From Lineus longissimus (Eukaryota > Nemertea > Pilidiophora > Heteronemertea > Lineidae), in contig NC_088314.1 in NCBI RefSeq assembly GCF_910592395.1, forward strand, positions 19,428,070 to 19,488,069: a stretch of 60,000 nucleotides of DNA. The letters run 5' to 3'. This document shows positions 57,308-60,000 of this stretch, one piece after another. Both the position numbers and the translations under genes were made by a program. Under the pieces are notes generated by a model, which did no database searches, was not told the origin of the DNA, and was given only the letters and a program-made list of their open reading frames with translations. Within the stretch, counting starts at the first letter, position 1; each line of letters starts with the position of its first letter.

Positions 57308-60000
57308 TGTTTACTTTCCCTAGGCCTACCTGGATTAATATAATGGCCCACCACATGCCAAATCAAACAAAATTAATCGAAATCATTCACTGGGACCACT
57401 TCGGCGTTGTTCAGATTTTGTTTACTTCCAGCGAATGGCCGTCGGTAAACACGGTGATTCGGGTGAGTTTTCCTTCCATATGTACTATACACTTTGCGTT
57501 CGCGTAATCATTGATTAAAGTATACTCGATAACTTGTGTTCAATGTGGCGTCATAATGCCATTTCGATTTTCAATGCATATTTAGTGTTTAAAACATATA
57601 TCTCAGCAACATAACATTTTGGGGCGAACTCACGGGGAACGTTAAAGGGAGACTGCAGGCATTGACAGGTCATGCTGTAGCCCGTCAAGTTAAAGGTAGC
57701 GTTTGACAGCGCCAGATGTCACTACTTGCAGCGAACCCAATCTTAGCCCGTTAAATAGGCTGCGATCCGCTTGTTGGGCGGGCCAGCGCTGGTCTAACCC
57801 AAACCCTAACACAGTACCGCAGAGGCTATCCGTCATCTCCAAAACGAACCTTCAATAGAGAGAGGGTTTTCTCTACACTTAACGAGTAATTATGTAACAC
57901 TCTCACCCCATCGCACATGGCGACTTCTGTCTGATAAAGTTACACCCGGAATTCCGGACTTCGTTTCGAAGATCAACGCGTCCCAAATCTGGCCCTCTAT
58001 ACGGAAAGTCTGAAACACCATGGGCTGACGGTCAGAAAATCCCGAGACTCTTCCTTTAAATAGCAGTTCCTTAGTTTATTAAGCCAACAGGCACGCAGTG
58101 TAGCCCGCCTATTCAATCTATTAAGTAATTCTCAATTAAATATTGAATATTTTCATAAATCCGATGTTACCAAGCAAGGTTTGTTGTTTTGGGGTAACTT
58201 CGACCGATACTTGCACTAACAGTTATACGCCTTGGCGTAATGCGAAGTCCAAGTTGTGTTTGATCGCCAGTCACTGCCTGTGATGGCGTGTAGCCGAGAA
58301 CTGACCAATCAGACACTTCCGTCTCTGTTGCGTAATCCAGGGTCTCGTCGAATTGGCGGAATGAACGGAATGATGGAACGTGATACAATGATGTTTAATG
58401 ATCGCTAAAAAGTTTCCGATTTTATGAAGTAGTAGTGCGAGATAAGCCTGGACACTTATGATAATTGAAGTCACTTTTAAGAGGGAAGCTCTGGCATACA
58501 TGCATATTTATCATGTCAACGAGAACTATACTTTGTGCGAACTAAGGGATGTAAATCGCTGTATCAATTTATACCCCTGGCGTCCTCTCCACAGATACTA
58601 TATCATCATCTCCTGCTGTTGTCCTCTCTAGAACTAGAAACATCTTTGCCAGATGTTATTGCGTTCCATCATACATGTATTCCGATCATTCCGTTCCGTA
58701 AATTCGATGAGGCCGTGATCCTGCTCGGGCTGCAATCCAGGGGCGATCTCTTCCGAGCAAAAACACTGAGGGTCAAGATGCCAGTGAAATGAAAACGAAC
58801 GCCATGTTGGAAGGCTATCACCAAAATAGATTTAATACCGGTATTTGTATATCACAGGATTATATACAAAGAGTACGATTGCATGCAGTCACCACGGTAA
58901 CAAGAGATTGAAAAGGCCTTTTCATTAGTAACAGAGTTCACCGCCAGCTGGCGATACCATCACCTGGATGACGTATAATATTCTCCTTCTACCGTTCATA
59001 AAATAGTACTGGAGAGGTAAGTTTAAAATGGTCAAAATAATGGTGGGATGAAAGATGATGAAGGGTTAAAACAAAACAGCCAGAACCAGCATTAACCCAT
59101 TCGGGTCCAATTAATAATTCAAAATGTGGTTTCTTTCATCCATGGGATCACCTTCATGATTACGCTCCTGAGGCAGCCCGATTTCGTCATCTCGGGAGAG
59201 ACGAGGCTAACACCACTACGTGCGGAGTTTATCTGTGATCGCTGTTCATGGTCGTTTAAATTTGTTACATTTTATTTTCAGAACTTTCAGCTTTAGAATT
59301 TTATTCAATTTACATACTAGGCGCTACCGGTAGGCTGTTCTGTCTTATTCCTTCGAATAATAAGACATTTTATCACAATGATGAGAACGAAAGAATACGG
59401 TATTCGTTACAATTGTCCAATAAATAAGTCCCGCAAAATAGTTTACTTCCCTTTAAAGTCAAAGTATAGGCGTGCGTGTTGAATCGTATCGTGACATTAG
59501 ACAGGTTTCGCAACCTTCACGGAAAGCTTAGGATGACGAAGTACAAAGTACGACGACGTGTTTTAGAACGAAACGTTTTTCGATTCTTCGTTTGACTATT
59601 AATGAGTTTTCGCAGATTCCCGAAACGCCAGCGCTAACGCCTGTCCAATTGTTCGACATCATGCTAAGGACCTCGAACAATGGGATATGCGTTCGCGTCC
59701 GCGTTTTGGGGGATTTGCGATATCTCCCTATGACAGGAGCGTTACGAGTGAAAAAATGAAAACTGTCAGACCTTGGTGACAACACAGCCCTTTCTACTAA
59801 AAAAAGACAAGCGAAACCTGCCTATGGTTGTCAATTATCAGCCAGTACAACGGCACGAAGGGGCACTTTGGACCAACGTTTAGCCGATCGCGATATCGGC
59901 TCCAAAACGACGTCTTGCAATGGACAGTATAATTAAACTCAGCAACTGGAGAATGGTGAATGATGGCAATGCATTTTTTTAGAAATATGAAATCTGACCC
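57308..60000. other. Upstream flank; possible weak divergent exons
   Basis: No firm gene. A plus-strand frame from the ATG at 57343 (MAHHMPNQTKLIEI...) runs to a GTGAGT donor near 57463. In the same phase a second frame follows the CTCTCCACAG acceptor near 58594 and ends at 58792. Together they would make a small divergent gene of about 105 residues, but nothing recognisable supports it. The rest, including 59-60 kb, shows nothing. Confidence 0.2.

Overview
This is animal (metazoan) nuclear DNA. The genes have introns with GT-AG boundaries, shuffled phase-1 exons and TATA-type promoters. They encode typical animal families: a rhodopsin-class peptide GPCR, LamG/EGF/SUEL-lectin modules, PAN/apple domains and CR1- and L1-type LINEs. 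The repeats (TACATGTA and TAGGCCTA words, many short inverted-repeat transposons) and the lectin and apple-domain repertoire fit a marine invertebrate. An invertebrate deuterostome such as amphioxus or an ambulacrarian is my best guess, but the species cannot be fixed from the sequence.

Layout. (1) 0.2-8.7 kb: a tandem duplication of about 3.6-4.9 kb carrying an intact single-exon GPCR (353-1381, minus) and a second copy (3903-5859, minus) broken by a 941-bp inverted-repeat transposon. (2) 8.98-21.1 kb: one large plus-strand gene for a secreted modular lectin. It has a signal peptide, eight nearly identical 214-residue LamG-like exons, four intact EGF exons, four decayed EGF exons and a terminal SUEL (rhamnose/galactose-binding lectin) exon. 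(3) 22.2-31.8 kb: a tandem duplication carrying two almost identical intronless, membrane-anchored SAM-methyltransferase genes. A 2.9-kb transposon sits in one copy and the other copy retains the empty site. (4) 32-41 kb: repeat-rich DNA with a tandem 180-bp MITE dimer, a 5'-truncated CR1 LINE, a nested pair of transposons (36055-38267) with extreme palindromes, and a Harbinger-like MITE. (5) 41.0-46.0 kb: a two-exon minus-strand gene for a secreted Ser/Tyr/Arg repeat protein. Its promoter and signal-peptide exon are repeated in inverted orientation at 44.9-46.0 kb, with an L1-like LINE relic between. (6) 46.6-49.6 kb: a minus-strand gene with one PAN/apple-like exon and two alternative or duplicated 3' exons of an unrecognised, diverged family. 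(7) 50-60 kb: a LINE relic and a two-exon minus-strand gene (52083-57307) for an unrecognised 396-residue protein with a ~4-kb intron, then mostly featureless DNA.

The common theme is local duplication followed by divergence or breakage, in genes that are mostly secreted or membrane-facing: receptor, lectin, repeat protein and apple-domain protein. The most interesting candidates for undescribed biology are the LamG/EGF/SUEL array, the short secreted repeat protein with its orphan duplicated signal exon, and the PAN gene with paired unrecognised terminal exons. All exon joins are my inference from splice-site sequence and reading phase; no transcript data were available.
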